A stretch of 64,000 nt of DNA from Bacteroidota bacterium (GTDB lineage Bacteria; Bacteroidota; Bacteroidia; J057; JADKCL01): assembly GCA_016718825.1 (NCBI GenBank), contig JADKCL010000031.1, forward strand, positions 4,531-68,530, in the 5' to 3' direction. Position numbers and translations under genes: made by a program. How positions within the stretch are numbered: the first letter of the stretch is position 1; each line of letters begins with the position of its first letter. Positions 63,784-64,000 of this stretch are shown one piece after another. The notes beneath the pieces are model-generated. The model had not been told where the DNA came from and did not search any database. It saw only the letters and a program-made list of their open reading frames with translations.

Positions 63784-64000
63784 CTACGAATTTTGATAGG
63801 CAATGCCTGCTCCAGTTCCCATCGGAATCATGCTGGAAAACCTCCCCGCGCCATCGGATGCCAGAACTGCTGGAGATCCCCACGCAGTTCCTGTGGCATC
63901 ATTGGCCCGGATGTATTTCAGCCGAACATTTCCGGCGTCATAATAGCTGATCGCCGGATTGCCATTGATGATCTTGAGCGAAGTCCACTGCCCAGCATTG
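63784..64000 (-). pseudogene. Beta-propeller-type fragment at the right edge
   Basis: The frame entering from the right edge reads TSLKIINGNPAISYYDAGNV, LKYIRANDATGTAWGSPAVL and stops at 63784. The NGNPAISYYD...LKYIRA.D motif is a recurrent propeller repeat of bacterial exoproteins. It is upstream in the same giant gene; the stop comes from a frameshift. Confidence 0.55.

Overview
The window comes from a member of the Bacteroidota. Five downstream gene ends carry a type A sorting domain of the type IX secretion system (T9SS), with a conserved YPNP motif, a WDMFG or HDMFG motif and a C-terminal beta strand. The proteins are built from HYR, SprB, choice-of-anchor and PKD-like modules, and a near-perfect TAnnTTTG promoter box is visible. 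The domain style resembles Saprospiria/Chitinophagia-like environmental lineages, but no rRNA or housekeeping marker is present to prove it. No tRNA, rRNA, CRISPR array, transposase or phage gene was found.

Layout. 1-11272 (minus): the N-terminal 3757 codons of a giant exoprotein (CUB, Ig-like, four ALK/LTK-type glycine-rich domains, PKD-like, about 20 HYR units, SPD2-like domain, start of a lamin-tail domain) running off the left edge. It is preceded by a small secreted protein (11322-11765). 12277-18822, 19132-22638 and 22964-25834 (minus): three complete T9SS exoproteins, each followed by a hairpin. 26135-36900 (minus): a giant HYR/Ig-repeat exoprotein whose 5' part is broken by several small indels; its core is an array of exactly 240-bp units organised as a 720-bp higher-order repeat. 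37277-40089 (plus): a lipoprotein and a frameshifted GT51 glycosyltransferase. 40258-45667 (plus): a five-gene envelope operon. It holds two coiled-coil proteins, an inner-membrane-anchored solute-binding domain fused to an OmpA peptidoglycan-binding domain, and a NitT/TauT-type permease and ATPase; an intrinsic terminator precedes the permease. 45829-47538 (minus): a mid-size T9SS exoprotein. 47967-48689 (plus): a secreted protein of unknown function, followed by an intergenic tandem repeat. 49036-64000 (minus): a second giant gene running off the right edge and cut into pieces by indels. Its order from the N-terminus is propeller, FG-GAP repeats, two beta-helix/anchor-Q modules, a YWTD propeller, a LamG domain, about 20 HYR units, SprB repeats and the sorting domain.

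How it fits together. The minus-strand genes encode very long, disulfide-rich, surface-exported filament- or adhesin-like proteins. Most of the sequence is tandem beta-sandwich units with four cysteines each, capped by a T9SS signal. Recurrent observations are whole domains nested inside a single HYR or Ig-like unit, near-identical repeat units indicating recent expansion, and frameshifts. The frameshifts may be sequencing or collapse errors in repetitive DNA or real decay. The most unusual non-repetitive system is the OmpA-anchored ABC operon at 40258-45667.
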